Assembly (NCBI RefSeq): GCF_000003195.3
Contig: NC_012879.2
Coordinates: 22,726,844-22,790,843 of the forward strand
Reading direction: 5' to 3'
DNA length: 64,000 bases
DNA from: Sorghum bicolor
Lineage: Eukaryota; Streptophyta; Magnoliopsida; Poales; Poaceae
Position 1 is the first letter of the stretch, and every line of letters starts with the position of its first letter. The notes under the pieces were generated by a model. The model did not search any database, was not told the DNA's origin, and worked only from the letters and a program-made list of their open reading frames with translations. Of this stretch, positions 52,513 through 63,776 are shown in pieces. The position numbers and the translations under genes were made by a program.

Positions 52513-54981
52513 AGAAGCAGTTACAAGAACTCCTGGAGAAAGGTCTTATTCGGCCTAGCTCTTCTCCATGGGGTTGTCCGGCTCTCTTTGTCAAGAAGAA
52601 GGACAAGTCTCTACGTATGTGTGTAGACTATCGTCCGCTGAATGCCGTGACTATCAAAAACAAGTATCTTCTGCCTCGCATTGATATCCTGTTTGATCAA
52701 TTAGCTAAGGCTAAGGTATTCTCAAAGATTGATCTGAGATCCAGGTATCATCAAATCAAGATTCGACCCGAAGACATTCCTAAAACGGCTTTCTCTACCA
52801 GGTACGGATTGTATGAGTATCTAGTCACGTCCTTTGGTCTGACTAATACCCCTGCTCATTTCATGTACCTGATGAATTCGGTGTTCATGCCTGAACTGGA
52901 TAAGTTCGTTGTGGTGTTCATCGATGACATATTGGTGTATTCGGAAAATGCCCAAGACCATGAGAAGCACCTTCAAATTGTGCTCACTAGATTGCGGGAA
53001 CATCAGCTCTATGCCAAGTTCAGCAAGTGTGAGTTTTGGCTGAAGAAAGTGCCTTTCCTAGACCATATTTTATCTAAAGACGGTATTTCAGTTGACCCGT
53101 CAAAGGTACAGGAGGTTCTAGACTGGAAGGCCCCGACTTTAGTGCATGAGGTTGTGAGTTTTCTCGGTCTGGCTGGATATTATCGTCGTTTTATTCCAGA
53201 CTTCTCCAAGATAGCCAATCCTATGACCAAGCTATTGCAAAAAGATGTGAAGTTTGTGTGGTCTCAAGAGTGTGAGGTCGCTTTCACTGCTTTACATAAG
53301 TTTCTAACCACCGCTCCTATTTTGGCACAGCCTGGCATTGAAAAGCCATTTGATGTCTTTTGTGATGCATCTGGCACTGGCCTAGGGTGTGTAGTTATGC
53401 AAGAAGGCCGCGTCATTGCCTACGCCCCTCGGCAGCTGAGGAAGCATGAAGCTAACTACCCGACTCATGATCTAGAGTTAGCAGCGGTTGTACACACATT
53501 GAAACTCTGGAGGCATTATCTGTTGGGTAATCTATGTCACATTTATACTGACCATAAGAGCCTCAAATATATATTCACTCAGCCCGAGTTAAACATGAGA
53601 AAAAGGAGATGGTTGGAATTGATAAAGGACTATAATCTGGAAGTACACTATCATCCAGGCAATGCTAATGTTGTGGCCGACGCTCTTAGCCGAAAGAAGC
53701 ATGTTGGACCTCTCCTAGAGGAAGGCTTCAATTTATTGCATCCTGTGGTCCTGCACAACATTGTAGTCAGTTGCTCATTAGAGAGTCAAAATATAGAGCT
53801 CCAAAAGGCTGACCCTGGTATCTTCCATATCAAGAGAAAAATGCAAGAGCAAGACACCAAGCATTTCAGGGTAGATGAGAAGGGTGTACTATGGTTTGAC
53901 GATCGACTAGTTGTACCAAAAGACCGTGACCTACGCAACAAAATCTTAGATGAAGCTCGTTCTTCCAAGTTGTCCATTCATCCTAGTAGTAGCAAAATGT
54001 ACCAAGACTTGAAACCTCGTTTCTGGTGGACCAAGATGAAGAAAGAGATAGCAGCTTATGTTGCTAGGTGTGATACTTGCTGCAGGGTAAAGGCAGTTCA
54101 CCTTAAACCTGCAGGTTCATTGCAACCCTTGTCGGTTCCAGGTTGGAAGTGGGAAGAAATCAGCATGGATTTCATTGTTGGACTTCCCCTACCCAAAAGG
54201 GACACAATTCCATATGGGTGATTGTTGACCGTTTGACCAAGTTAGCTCATTTCATTCCCGTACGTTCTACTGACCGACCATCTGATTATGCTGAGTTGTA
54301 CTTCTCTCAGATTGTTAAATTGCACGAAGTACCCGAACTATTATTTCTGATAGAGGTCCTCAGTTCACTACCCGCTTCTGGGAGCATTTGCATTCACTCC
54401 TTGGTACCAAGTTGGTTCGCAGTTCAGCCTACCACCCTCAAACCTCCAGTCAGACTGAGCGTGTGAATCAAATTTTAGAGGATATGCTGAGGGCATGTGT
54501 AATCTCTTCTAAGGGCACATGGGAGAAGTGGCTACCCTTAGCTGAATTCTCCTACAATAATAGTTATCAAGAAAGTATTCAAATGGCTCCTTTCAAAGCT
54601 TTGTATGGCCGCAAGTGTAGAACTCCTCTAAACTGGGTCGAACCTGGTGAAAGAAGGTACTACGGGATTGACTTTGTCAAAGAAGCCGAAAAGCAAGTTC
54701 TCATTATCCAAAAACACATGGAAGCCGCCCAAGCTAGACAGAAAAGCTATGCCGACCGAAGAAGAAGACCTCTCGAGTTTGAAGTAGGTGAGTTTGTGTA
54801 CCTAAAGGTATCACCCATGAAGGGAGTAAACCGCTTCGGTGTAAAAAGAAAGCTAGCTCCTAGGTATGTGGGTCCCTATCAAATTATTGAGAGAAGTGGC
54901 AAAGTGGCTTACAAGGTGCAGCTACCTCCAGAAATGAGAGCTATCTTCCCTGTGATAAAACTTTTTAGAGTTGAAACATGA
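52513..54981 (+). pseudogene. RT, RNase H and integrase of element F
   Basis: RT shows [33 protein letters not shown] and the catalytic FIDDILVYS (about 52918-52944). RNase H has [14 protein letters not shown] and [11 protein letters not shown]. The integrase zinc-binding part is [12 protein letters not shown]...CDTC. Its core starts [10 protein letters not shown], then a frameshift at about 54220 and another at about 54350 interrupt it. The part with YHPQTSSQTERVNQ (third catalytic Glu) and the C-terminal domain with VGPYQIIERSGKVAYKVQLP resumes in the original frame. The frame stops at 54981 at a rearranged segment. It cannot make a complete integrase, but RT and RNase H are otherwise nearly intact. 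Confidence 0.9.
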
Positions 54982-55287
54982 GGTCTTAAGTCAAGAAGTA
55001 TCTCACTCAAGAAGTGTCTTCGTGTGCCCGAAGAAAGAGTTGAAACAGGAGGTCTTAAGTTGCAGTCCGATCTATCCTATGAAGAGAAGCCTGTACAAGC
55101 TCTTGATGTCAAGGAAAGAGTTACTCGCGGGAGAGTGACAAAACTTTTTAGAGTTTTGTGGAACCGCCAAAGTGAAAGGGATGCCACCTAGGAAAGGGAA
55201 GACTATTTACAAGTAACTTACCCCGCATTCTATGAAAAATGGTACGTCTATCAAATCTCGGGACGAGATTTTTGTAAGGGGGAGGGC
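54982..55287 (+). pseudogene. Decayed chromodomain-like tail and polypurine tract of F
   Basis: After the rearranged bases, sequence translates as KKCLRVPEER, then VTRGRVTKLFRVLWNRQ and EREDYLQ...YPAF, the pattern of the chromodomain-like end of chromovirus integrases. A tryptophan codon is now TAG (about 55188). The polypurine tract AAGGGGGAGGG (55276-55286) precedes the LTR. Confidence 0.7.
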
Positions 55288-58200
55288 TGTAGCACTCCTA
55301 GTGTTAGCTTCCATGTTAACCATGAGCATTGCATCAACATAAGCATCATCATGCTCATTCATAAGCATCCATCATGATCACATGTCATCTTATGTATACC
55401 ATGTATGATTGAATTGCTTGTGTTACTTGATATGAGTGATAATAGTGAAGTGACCAATGCATATAATTGTACATTGTCTTCCAAAATACTTTAATCATGT
55501 TTAGAATAACATTTTGAACAAAGTTCATGTTGGAGGTTTTGGCCAAAAATGCCCCTAAGTCATGGTTAACCCTAGGTTGACCTAATTGACCCCCTAGACC
55601 TCTTTTCAAAGATGTTTTATGAAACAGGTGATAGAGACCTTGCATGTAAAGGACACCTAAAACAAAGTTGTAGTAAATTTCATAAGATACAAAAGTTATG
55701 TTGATGACTTTTTATGAAAATGTCTAGAACGCATTCAAAATTAGCTCACAATGCAAAAATCAGGGCTGATTCCACACTTAGCCAAATTTGCCTAAGTCAA
55801 AGTCAACACAGTTTCGAGGTAGGGTACTTGGGAGCTTTGTAGTTTGAAATCCAAGCCGAACCGGACTCCAATCATTTAAGCAAACCTATATAACTCGTGT
55901 AGCTCTATCCATTGGATCAAATCCAAGCCAAAACCACCGAGTGGATCTCGAGTAAAACGTCGACGAAGTTGGAGTTTCAGTCACCGTGATCGGGCAATTC
56001 ACAAACCGATTCAGTTCGGACAGAACTCACCCGCCGCCGCATGTCCGGCCACCTGTCGGCCGTACGCCGTCGATGACCCCTCCTGTCAGCTCCCACGATG
56101 TCCACAAGCCGCCACGCATCGAGTGGACGCCTCAGACCCACCATTCACCCCTCCAGTGCTCCACACTGCGCCCGGCATCGTCCTCGGCGAGCTCTGCCGC
56201 ACTTCGGCGAGCTCTCCCGGCCGCTCCACCGCGTCTTCGGCCAAGCTAGCCCGCCCAGAGCTCCACCTCGACGTCCTCTACCTCGACGTCCACTTCTTTC
56301 CATTAGCCGAGCACTGGTGAGGCCACCTTGTCAACTCCGTCGCGAGCTCCTCCTCGCCTGAGTTTGTAGAGATCACCGGCAACGTGGCCAGACCTCCCTG
56401 GTTCACCTCTGGCCGTGATTCTTCTTCCTATAGCTTCGCCTTGAGTCACTCTTGCTCGTCCGCAACCTCTACCGCGTCGCTGTTGCCCAGGTTCGCCGGC
56501 ATAACGCCGCGCAGCACCGCCGCTCCGCCATTCGCGACGGCGAGCACCATAGAGGCCAGTAGAGCGCAAGTAGGTCAACGAGTTCGCCTTGAGGAGAGGA
56601 ACACGTAGATGCCCTTGGTTTCCCTAGAGACCTCGCCGTCGTCGAGTTCCGCCAGCGACGAGCTCTCCCCTGTCTCTGTCTCTCTGTCGCATGGGTCCCG
56701 TCTGTCTGCAGACCCCAACTGTCAGTCTCTCTCTCGCATCTCTCGTTCACTGTGTAGCAGATTCTGTGATGTTTTTGAAAAAATCATAACTCAAGTTTTA
56801 CAGATCCAAATGGAGTAATTCCAATTTTGCTAGGTTCCTATTTTAATCTAGTTTTTATTAAAAATATGAAACATGCCATGTTTTTGTAGAAATAAATAGA
56901 TATGATTTAATCTTGATTAAATAGGAGGTAATTATATCTTGTGATCTGTGGATCTGATGGCCATGAAAATTTAGGATGTTGTTACTTATGACATGGCTAG
57001 GCTCTGATAAAATGTTCATGATTTTTGGATGTCTGTTAATGGAGTTATAAATATTTCTTGTTTAAATAGGAGATTCTTGTGGTATTTTTAGTACATAGAT
57101 TATAACTCCTTTTATGGTGAAACTTGCTGAGTATTGTACGCATGTGTAAACAAAGCTAGGAAAAATCTGAAATCTGTTGTTTGACACTATTTAATAAGGT
57201 TTCACATTTATGCCTTTAATGCCATTGCTAGCTTGTTATTTTTGTATCTCACAATGTGCTTGTGCAAGTGCTCTGAAATGTTTACAGTGAACTGGTGGTA
57301 GTCTAAATAGCTTGCTGTAATTTGCTTAGAATTTTTGGAGCACTTGTGATATATGTTCCTTAAAACATCTTAATAATTAAATGAATAAAAAGGTGATGAT
57401 GGAAATGAGTTTAACCCTTACCATGATGTTTTCTGGTGTTTCTTAGACATGTTCTATCTACTAGTGCATTTGGTTTGAACCAATGTTACATTCTTAATAT
57501 GTGTAAAATATTATTTTTGCTAATTGTGTCTTTCCTAGAGCATTTCTGTGTAGCTGATAGCAATTGCTTAAGAACTACTTGAAGATGAGGTTTTCTTGAA
57601 AACGTGTCTATAACAAACTTGTAGCTAACTTACTTATCTACGTCATGCCCAAATTTCATGACATTTGGCTGAGTAGATTAAAAGTTATGAATGTTACAAG
57701 TAGCTGCTGCTTAATGCTTGCTCTCTGGATTTTCCAGGACAGCCAGCACACTTTGCCTGTTTCAACCTGTTTTCGTGGGAAATCTTTCTGGGATGTCTAA
57801 AAGTGAACTGTAGAAAATTTCTTAAGCTTTCCAGAAAGTATCTAGTTGCTTAGTTTGGACAACTGGTGCCTAAGTTATAACTGAAACTTGTGACTAGCTA
57901 ATCTGCCCATGACACCAGTGGCTAAGTGTGAAGAGCTAAGGGCGATTAGCTTGTCTAGTTAGCCTCTCTACCAGAGAAGAAGTATGCACTTACTTGTTTA
58001 TCTATGATTCACTTAATTTTAGGAGCTTGTGCTCATGTTTTCACCTTGCTATGTGCTCCTTGGCTCAGCATCATGACATATTGCATCTTATGTGCATTCC
58101 CTATGTTTACCACCTTATCATGCATACTCTAGGTGTACCCAAGGGCGTGACGGTCTTGGAGTACGAGCTGCCCGAGCCAGAGGAACAGCAAGGGGAGCCA

Positions 58201-59805
58201 CCTCAAGGAGCTGAGGAGGAGGATCTGCCGGAGTGTGCCAACCACCGCCCGTCCACCTACGTTGAAGGCAGCCCCGGAGCATTATAAGCCTCCTACTATC
58301 TTTGTTATCATGTCCAGCTATCAATTAACTATGGTTATGTATTGTTGCATTAAGTGTTAGGCGTTGATATGACACCCTTGCTGCATAATGACTACCTTGT
58401 CCACCTTATACCTTGCCTAAGTAGGTCCAGGATCAAAATGATGCTTAGCCATGCTTAGCTCGGTAGAAGCCGGGTGATTTCCTGTCACCTGCGAGAGATA
58501 GGTAGATACTCAATCACGGTTGGCTATATTTGCTATCGTGGAAATAACCATGTGCTAATAATGAACTTGAGACCGGACGGGATGACGATAGTGCAGCAAC
58601 AAGGCATGGAGGTCTTGGGTGTGAATCTATCCCCGTTTGCGTCGTTTAAGGACCGATACGTTGTACGTCCTCGTGTCATGTTGAATGCATGCCTAACACT
58701 TAGCTGGCCGGATAAGTCATTCCGACCGCGAAGCCTACGAGTGCATCTCCGGCCAGATACCCCGTTCGATTTAAGTGCGCACCCCGGTTGGTTGCAAGGA
58801 TGTGCGGGGAGTCAATGGCGTAAGACCGAGGTGTCAGGTTAGAGTCCTGACCCTGGCAGATTGGCGGTCCCTGGGGGTGCGGCACTGTACGGACCCGAGA
58901 ATTGGTCCGGAGTTGTGCTAAAGGTGATCTGAGCTGCCCTCATGAAGTATGCTCGGGTGAGTGCTAGGAATATCCCTCCAGCTGGATTGGAATCGATTCG
59001 AATCGGCATCTCTCCCGGATAGTGAGAACTTGAATCGAGCAGCGGCAACGTAGAACTCACTAAATAAACTTGATGGTTATAATGAGAATGTTGATATCTA
59101 TGTGATAATCCGGATATGGTTATTATTGTGATGCTTAAGTACTCAAGTGTATGCTTAGAACAGGTGCTAATCTAGTGGATAGTTGTTAAGTAATGAACCT
59201 GCTGCTGAAATGTTATAAATGGGTTACTTACAACTAAAGCTTTTTATACAAAAAGGTGAGTCAAACCAGTCCACAAAGATCAGCCTTGCATACTCCTTGG
59301 TGTCACTTGATTTTTGGTTTATGACGGGTAAGTCTAGCTGAGTACATTCTCGTACTCTGGGTTTTGTTTACCCTTGTTGCAGATGATGTCGTTTACCACG
59401 GCTACTGTGCTAACTGTCATCATCCGGCTGCGGACGATGAATAGATCATGGGCATGATCACCTCCTTTATCTTCGGTTATGCTTTTGTGGGGTTGACTAT
59501 GAAGCTGGCATGTAATTAAACTTGGTGTGTGATGTTTCCAAAACTACTTTGCTTCCGCTACTGAACTGGTTTGTAATAACTTGTTTAAAACTCCGATGTG
59601 TTATAAAACTATGTTCTGTGATGAATGTATGTAATCTGTGATGGCGATGCTTGATCATGTACGATCTTGGTTGTATGTTGGTTGAATCGAGGTCTTTTGA
59701 GATTTTGTCGGACTACCGGGTTTATATGGGTTCAAGTCCATTGGCTTGACTGCTTTGTGGTCGCTAATTCACTTGAATTTTTATAAATTGGACGGTTCTG
59801 TTACA
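55288..59805 (+). mobile_element. 3' LTR of element F (4.52 kb)
   Basis: It starts TGTAGCACTCC and ends GGACGGTTCTGTTACA, then the ATATA duplication. It differs from the 5' copy by scattered substitutions (a few percent by eye), small indels and an extra segment near 55880-55970. It includes a GC-rich block (about 56020-56730) with many short, unconvincing frames, and the small acidic frame at about 58130-58280. Confidence 0.88.
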
Positions 59806-59863
59806 ATATATTTATATATATACTTAATAATAATAAAGATAGAGGCACGCTGATGGAAGTAAG
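59806..59863 (+). other. Remnant of element G between F and H
   Basis: 58 bp of AT-rich sequence. The first five bases (ATATA) are the F target duplication; the last five (GTAAG) would be a target copy of H. Confidence 0.55.
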
Positions 59864-60907
59864 TGTCGGTGTTTTCCCCTCGGGGGGTCACACCAACGAG
59901 TAAAACTAGTGCGTGCTCCCCTTTCCAGATGGTGATGCAAGAAAAGACAGAAAGATTTATCCTGGTTCGGGCAAGAGAAGGCCCTACATCCAGCGGGGGG
60001 GAGAAGTTTCTATTATCTTGCACCTAAGTGCTTGTACAGGGGTGAATAAAAGTGTGGTATGGATGGAGATGGAGTATGGTTGCTCTTCTACGTATATCTT
60101 GTGTCGTGTATCCGCTCCTGAGCTTCCCCTTTTATAGTTCCAAGGGGAGGCCTAGGTTACATGCATAGGCGACGGAGTAGGGGTCGATAGGGGTGTGGCG
60201 CGCTGACCTACTCGAGGCCTCCGTACCGGCGTGGCCTCGAACCGTCTTGTCTCGGTACTTTGATGATGATTACGCGTGCCCCTAAATCCTGCTCCTGTGC
60301 GGCGTCCTGGACCGGTTTATCCGTTGCACGCTTGTATGTCATGGCGGCAGCTGCGCCAGAGTGGTTGAGGTGCTGTCTTTTGTCGCCCGACTCTTCTTTG
60401 GGAAGGAACACGCCTGCTCGAGGGTCGGGCGCCGCGCAAAGCTTTGCTGAGCAGAGCGCTGACTTTGGGTGTCTCGAAGAGGGTCTTGACGGGACGTTCC
60501 GACCACCTCGCTGCGCCCTGCCATGCTCTGGCTCGTTTGGCAGGCAAGGCCGCAAAAAAAGGAACGATTGGACGGGTGCTTGTTTTCTATCACGCTTCCC
60601 GTGACTGACGGGTTAGGTGAGAACATGGCAGGTGCATTAAATGCCCTGGTTCCCATGCCTGCGTCGGGTGGCGGGTGGCGTCCTTGCGCACGATACCTTT
60701 CGATTCGTACGAGCCTGTTTCCGTATTCGACGGTCGCTGGCGGTTGAGCCTCAGTTGGTTCACACGACGCTCTTTCCGTGTTCGAGGCTATGGATGTCGA
60801 TACTCGTGCACGCCGACTGGGGAGCGTTGAGTCGAGGACCTCGATTTATGTATGGGTGCTCTCGTCGTGTGCGTCAGTTAGGGTACCCCTTAGTGATACC
60901 CTCGACA
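59864..60907 (+). mobile_element. 5' LTR of element H (about 1.04 kb, provisional end)
   Basis: It starts TGTCGGTGTTTTCCCCTCGG and probably ends GATACCCTCGACA (TGTCG/CGACA inverted ends). It is related to the minus-strand LTR J (28888-29292 plus 5203-5616). A TATA-like TTTTATAG lies at about 60129-60136. The region is GC-rich; frames on both strands overlap heavily and none is convincing. The right end is inferred from the inverted terminal pattern only. Confidence 0.6.
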
Positions 60908-61838
60908 GTAGCTCCTGAGTCTCTATTCGAGCGCTTGCGCTCGGGTAGAGGCTCTTCTTATTGGTCGAGTTTCCGTGGGGTTGCGCGAGCGACCCTGCGG
61001 GGGTAGCCCCCGAACCCTTGGAGGAGTTTTTGACTCCTTCGAGGGTTATGTTGCCCAATCTGCGGAAGCGCTCTTGATGTTCGTCATGGTAAGTGAGCCA
61101 GAGGCTTCGATTGGTTAGTTTCGTGTCAGGGTTGCGACGTACTCCTGATGGAGCGAGCGCCATCTACCCCAGATTGAGCTCCTAGCAGGTAATCCAAGTG
61201 AGAACCTATGCCCCGTTCAAGGGGGTCAGCTGTAGCCCGGAGGCGTTCTCATAAAGTGGGGTCGACATTGTCGGGGTTACTGGTCTCGTTCGATAGAGTC
61301 TAGTGGCTCGTTGCCTCCCTTCGGGGGGATTCCTCTCGACCGTCTCGTCCTCGCCTTGGACATCCCCAGCGAGTTCTCGAGGTGGGCCTCGTTTTTCGAC
61401 CACTCGCTGGGCATCCCTGACTCTAGTACTCGAGAACGGCTGTCGAACCCATTCGGTGGGTCAGCCCGCGACCTCTCGAGATTTTCTCCGTAACGAATGC
61501 GTACCTTAGCTTACAGGGGACGGAAAAGGTCGCGGCGGTTCGCCATTTTGCCCGTTGGGCGCGCCTTTTCAGGCAGGAGCTGTTGCAGCGCTGCACTGGC
61601 GTGGAATTTGTAGCGTCCCGTCTGTGAGAGAGATAAGGACCGTTAGGCGGCGCATTTACTAGGGGAGTTACCATATTCGTCGGATCTGTCCGTTGGTGGT
61701 CAGCCGTCTATAAATATCCTTGGGTCTCCCTTCTGTCGCTCCTTCCGCCTTCCGCCCCTGTTCTTGCCTCTGCCTCCTTGCCATCTCACGCGCGCGCACC
61801 CTCGAGCAGTAGCAAAGTCGCTCTCCTTCCTCCTGAAG
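60908..61838 (+). other. Leader and promoter region upstream of the H gag-like gene
   Basis: GC-rich non-coding sequence. I could not assign a primer-binding site. It ends in a TATA box and a CT-rich leader before the ATG at 61839. Confidence 0.5.
61709..61716 (+). promoter_or_regulatory. TATA box upstream of the H gene
   Basis: TATAAATA in GCCGTCTATAAATATCC lies 130 bases before the ATG and is followed by a CT-rich leader. It looks like a functional plant promoter separate from the LTR. Confidence 0.6.
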
Positions 61839-62769
61839 ATGCCGGTGAGACTCATCGCCGCCGACGACTGGCGCTCGTCGTCAATGACGGAGCGCCGGCT
61901 GTTGGAGCTTGAGAGGGAGGGGCTCCTGTGTCCCCGCGTTTCCTCGTCGCGACCGGAGTCGCTTGCGCCGGCACCAGATCACCGGGAACCAAGGCCACCC
62001 AAGGGCTATGTGGTCTCCTTCGCCAAGTTCCACCGCCACGGCCTGGGCTCCCCTCCGAGTCATTTTATGTGGGCGCTCTGCCACCACTACGGGGTGGAGC
62101 TCCAGCATTTTTCGCCGAACGCCATCACCGTCGTGGCTGGTTTTGCCGCGGTGTGTGAGGGCTACCTCGGGATGATGCCACACTAGGACCTGTGGCTCCA
62201 CTTGTACTGGGGCGAGCTCTTCCATGCCCCCAGTGGAACCACAGGGGTGAGGAAGCCGGTGCGGGCTGGGTGCCTTAACCTGGTGCTAAAGACCGGCAAG
62301 GCGGAGAAGCCGCGTGAGTACATCCCAGTGGGGTTGACGTCGAACCACGCCGGGTGGGACTCCCAATGGTTCTACCTGCGGAACAACGACGACCTCCTCC
62401 CCGCCTACACCGGGCGCTTGATCTTGGAGCGCCCGGACCACTGGAGGTACGGTGTTGTCCAGACCCGCCAACCGCGGCTCGATCCCATCCTCGACGCCCT
62501 GAAGAAGCTGCGCGAGGAGGGCCTGACCGTTGAGGATCCTCTCAGCTGTCCATCACCGGAGGATCCTCCCGTTGATGTCTTGACCATTGAGGATGGACGA
62601 GAAGGGTCCGGGAGTTTCATTCCGGGATCTCGAGGCATGCCAGATGTCCAACGAGGCTCCTGTGGACGAAGAGGTTGCAGTTAGAGTCAGGGCGGCCGTT
62701 GTAAGCGACTTTCAACCTGAGCATGTCAACGACTTCCCTATGAGGCCCGACAAGCGGTCGATTGACATG
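61839..62769 (+). pseudogene. H gag-like gene, exon 1 ('putative gypsy type transposon' domain)
   Basis: The product starts MPVRLIAADDWRSSSMTER and contains GYVVSFAKFHRHGLGSPPS, VCEGYLGMMPH and SQWFYLRNND. This pattern resembles the domain catalogued as 'putative gypsy type transposon' (PF04195), common in grass retroelement gag-like proteins; its molecular role is not established. A TAG at 62184-62186 splits the domain between PH and DLW. A frameshift near 62590 moves the frame before DEEVAVRVRAAVVSDFQPEH. The exon ends ATG|GTAAGT at 62769, a strong donor. It is broken by one stop and one shift. It could be a retroelement gag or a gene derived from one. Confidence 0.7.
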
Positions 62770-62846
62770 GTAAGTCATTTTCCCACTTATGGCTTCGATT
62801 CTTGATTTTCTTCGGTCCTTCTTTAGACTTATCTTCGCTTGTGCAG
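62770..62846 (+). other. Intron 1 of the H gene (77 bp)
   Basis: GTAAGT...GTGCAG with a T-rich stretch before the acceptor. Splicing joins ATG and GGA codons in phase. Confidence 0.7.
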
Positions 62847-63535
62847 GGATCGATTGATGCTCGATCCTTGAAGCCTCCAGTAAAGGACGATGAAGTCGAT
62901 CGCAACAAGCGGCGTGAGTCCACGGAAAAGCAGAAGTCCGCAAAGGACTTAGAAAAGAAAAAGGAAAAGAAGAAGAATCTCGAGCGTCAAGCGCTGGAGA
63001 CACGTCGGGCGAAGTCCAGGCAAAAGGGGGAGCCTGAGGAGGACTCTCCCGATGAGGACGACGGCGATGAGGGCGACGACGGCAGCAACGACTCTAAGGG
63101 GATGGCGTCCCGCCTCGATGGGACCCTCGAGGGCCCGCCGCAAGCCGACATCGCCATCCCGCGGACGAGAGCCCCTAAGGGAGCGTCGAGCGGGTCCCGC
63201 GGTAGCCAACAGGGGGAGTTTTCTCTACGCCGTTCTCGTGCCGACACCCCTCCAGCGCCTGCGCAGGGTCGGGCCGTCCCCCGTCCTCAACCTCCACCCG
63301 CATCTAAGGCGGGCCACCGGGCTAAGTCTATGGCGACGGGGCCGTTGACCCGTGGCCGTGCCGCGGCATCGATTCAGGGGGAGGAAGGTCGTAGGAGTTC
63401 TAGCCCTAGCACTCGCCTGGCAGGAGACGCCGAGCCGAGGCCTGCGCCTGCCCGTGAGAGGCCCGGGGTCTCGACACGGGGCGGCTCGAGGCCGGCTGGT
63501 CGAGGCGCTGGCAGGCAGGTCGCTCTTCCTGTGGG
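62847..63535 (+). CDS. H gene, exon 2 (charged, Pro/Arg-rich linker)
   Basis: Open in the phase set by intron 1. It starts GSIDARSLKPPVKDDEVD, then a lysine/glutamate-rich coiled-coil-like stretch (QKSAKDLEKKKEKKKNLERQ), an acidic patch (EEDSPDEDDGDEGDD) and a long Pro/Arg/Ser/Gly-rich low-complexity region. No catalytic motif is visible. It ends at GTGGG|GTAAGG; the split codon is completed by G at 63605. Such linkers are usual between the gag-like N-terminus and the rest of these proteins. Confidence 0.6.
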
Positions 63536-63604
63536 GTAAGGCCTTAATGTCGTGATTCCTGTCTTCGACGTCTTCGCGTAATCTCGTGATTCCCCTGTCC
63601 TCAG

Positions 63605-63681
63605 GTTGAAGCGGCCGCTCGAACAGGCCCAACCCTCGATGGCCAAAAAGCTCAAGGTGGGGGCGTCTCCCAAAGATTCAG
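63605..63681 (+). CDS. H gene, exon 3
   Basis: It lies between CCTCAG and GGTTAGC, in phase (LKRPLEQAQPSMAKKLKVG), with a KKLK basic cluster that may be nuclear-localising. The flanking introns are 63536-63604 and 63682-63776. Confidence 0.55.
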
Positions 63682-63776
63682 GTTAGCGTTTTATTCTTCC
63701 CTCAATATTATTGGAGTCGTGTGACCCTTATGTCGATCTTTATAGCGACTGACTTTTCGTTTTCGAGCGCTTTCAG

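Larger units (their letters stand above)
44252..59805 (+). mobile_element. Element F: Tekay/Del-type chromovirus (15.6 kb) nested in G
   Basis: F is bounded by a 5-bp ATATA duplication (44247-44251 and 59806-59810) and two related LTRs of about 4.4-4.5 kb. Between them lie a coiled-coil ORF, gag with a zinc knuckle, protease, RT, RNase H, integrase and a degraded chromodomain-like tail, then a polypurine tract. Integrase lying after RNase H makes it gypsy, and the chromodomain-like end fits chromoviruses. All ORFs carry stops or shifts. The AT-rich target makes the TSD slightly less certain than the others. Confidence 0.85.
39794..59863 (+). mobile_element. Element G: Athila-type retrotransposon, split by F and cut by H
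   Basis: G has a 5' LTR (39794-41510), a tRNA-Asp-like primer site and a gag-protease frame broken by stops. A 3' region is interrupted by chromovirus F (44252-59805, TSD ATATA) and continues only 58 bp (59806-59863) before H starts. As with element A there is no RT or integrase up to the break, so it belongs with A as a gag-protease type; what followed is outside the window. Confidence 0.82.

Noticed and set aside
60208..61700. Many overlapping frames in the H LTR and leader
   Set aside because: High GC content lowers stop frequency; the frames overlap on all phases and match no domain.
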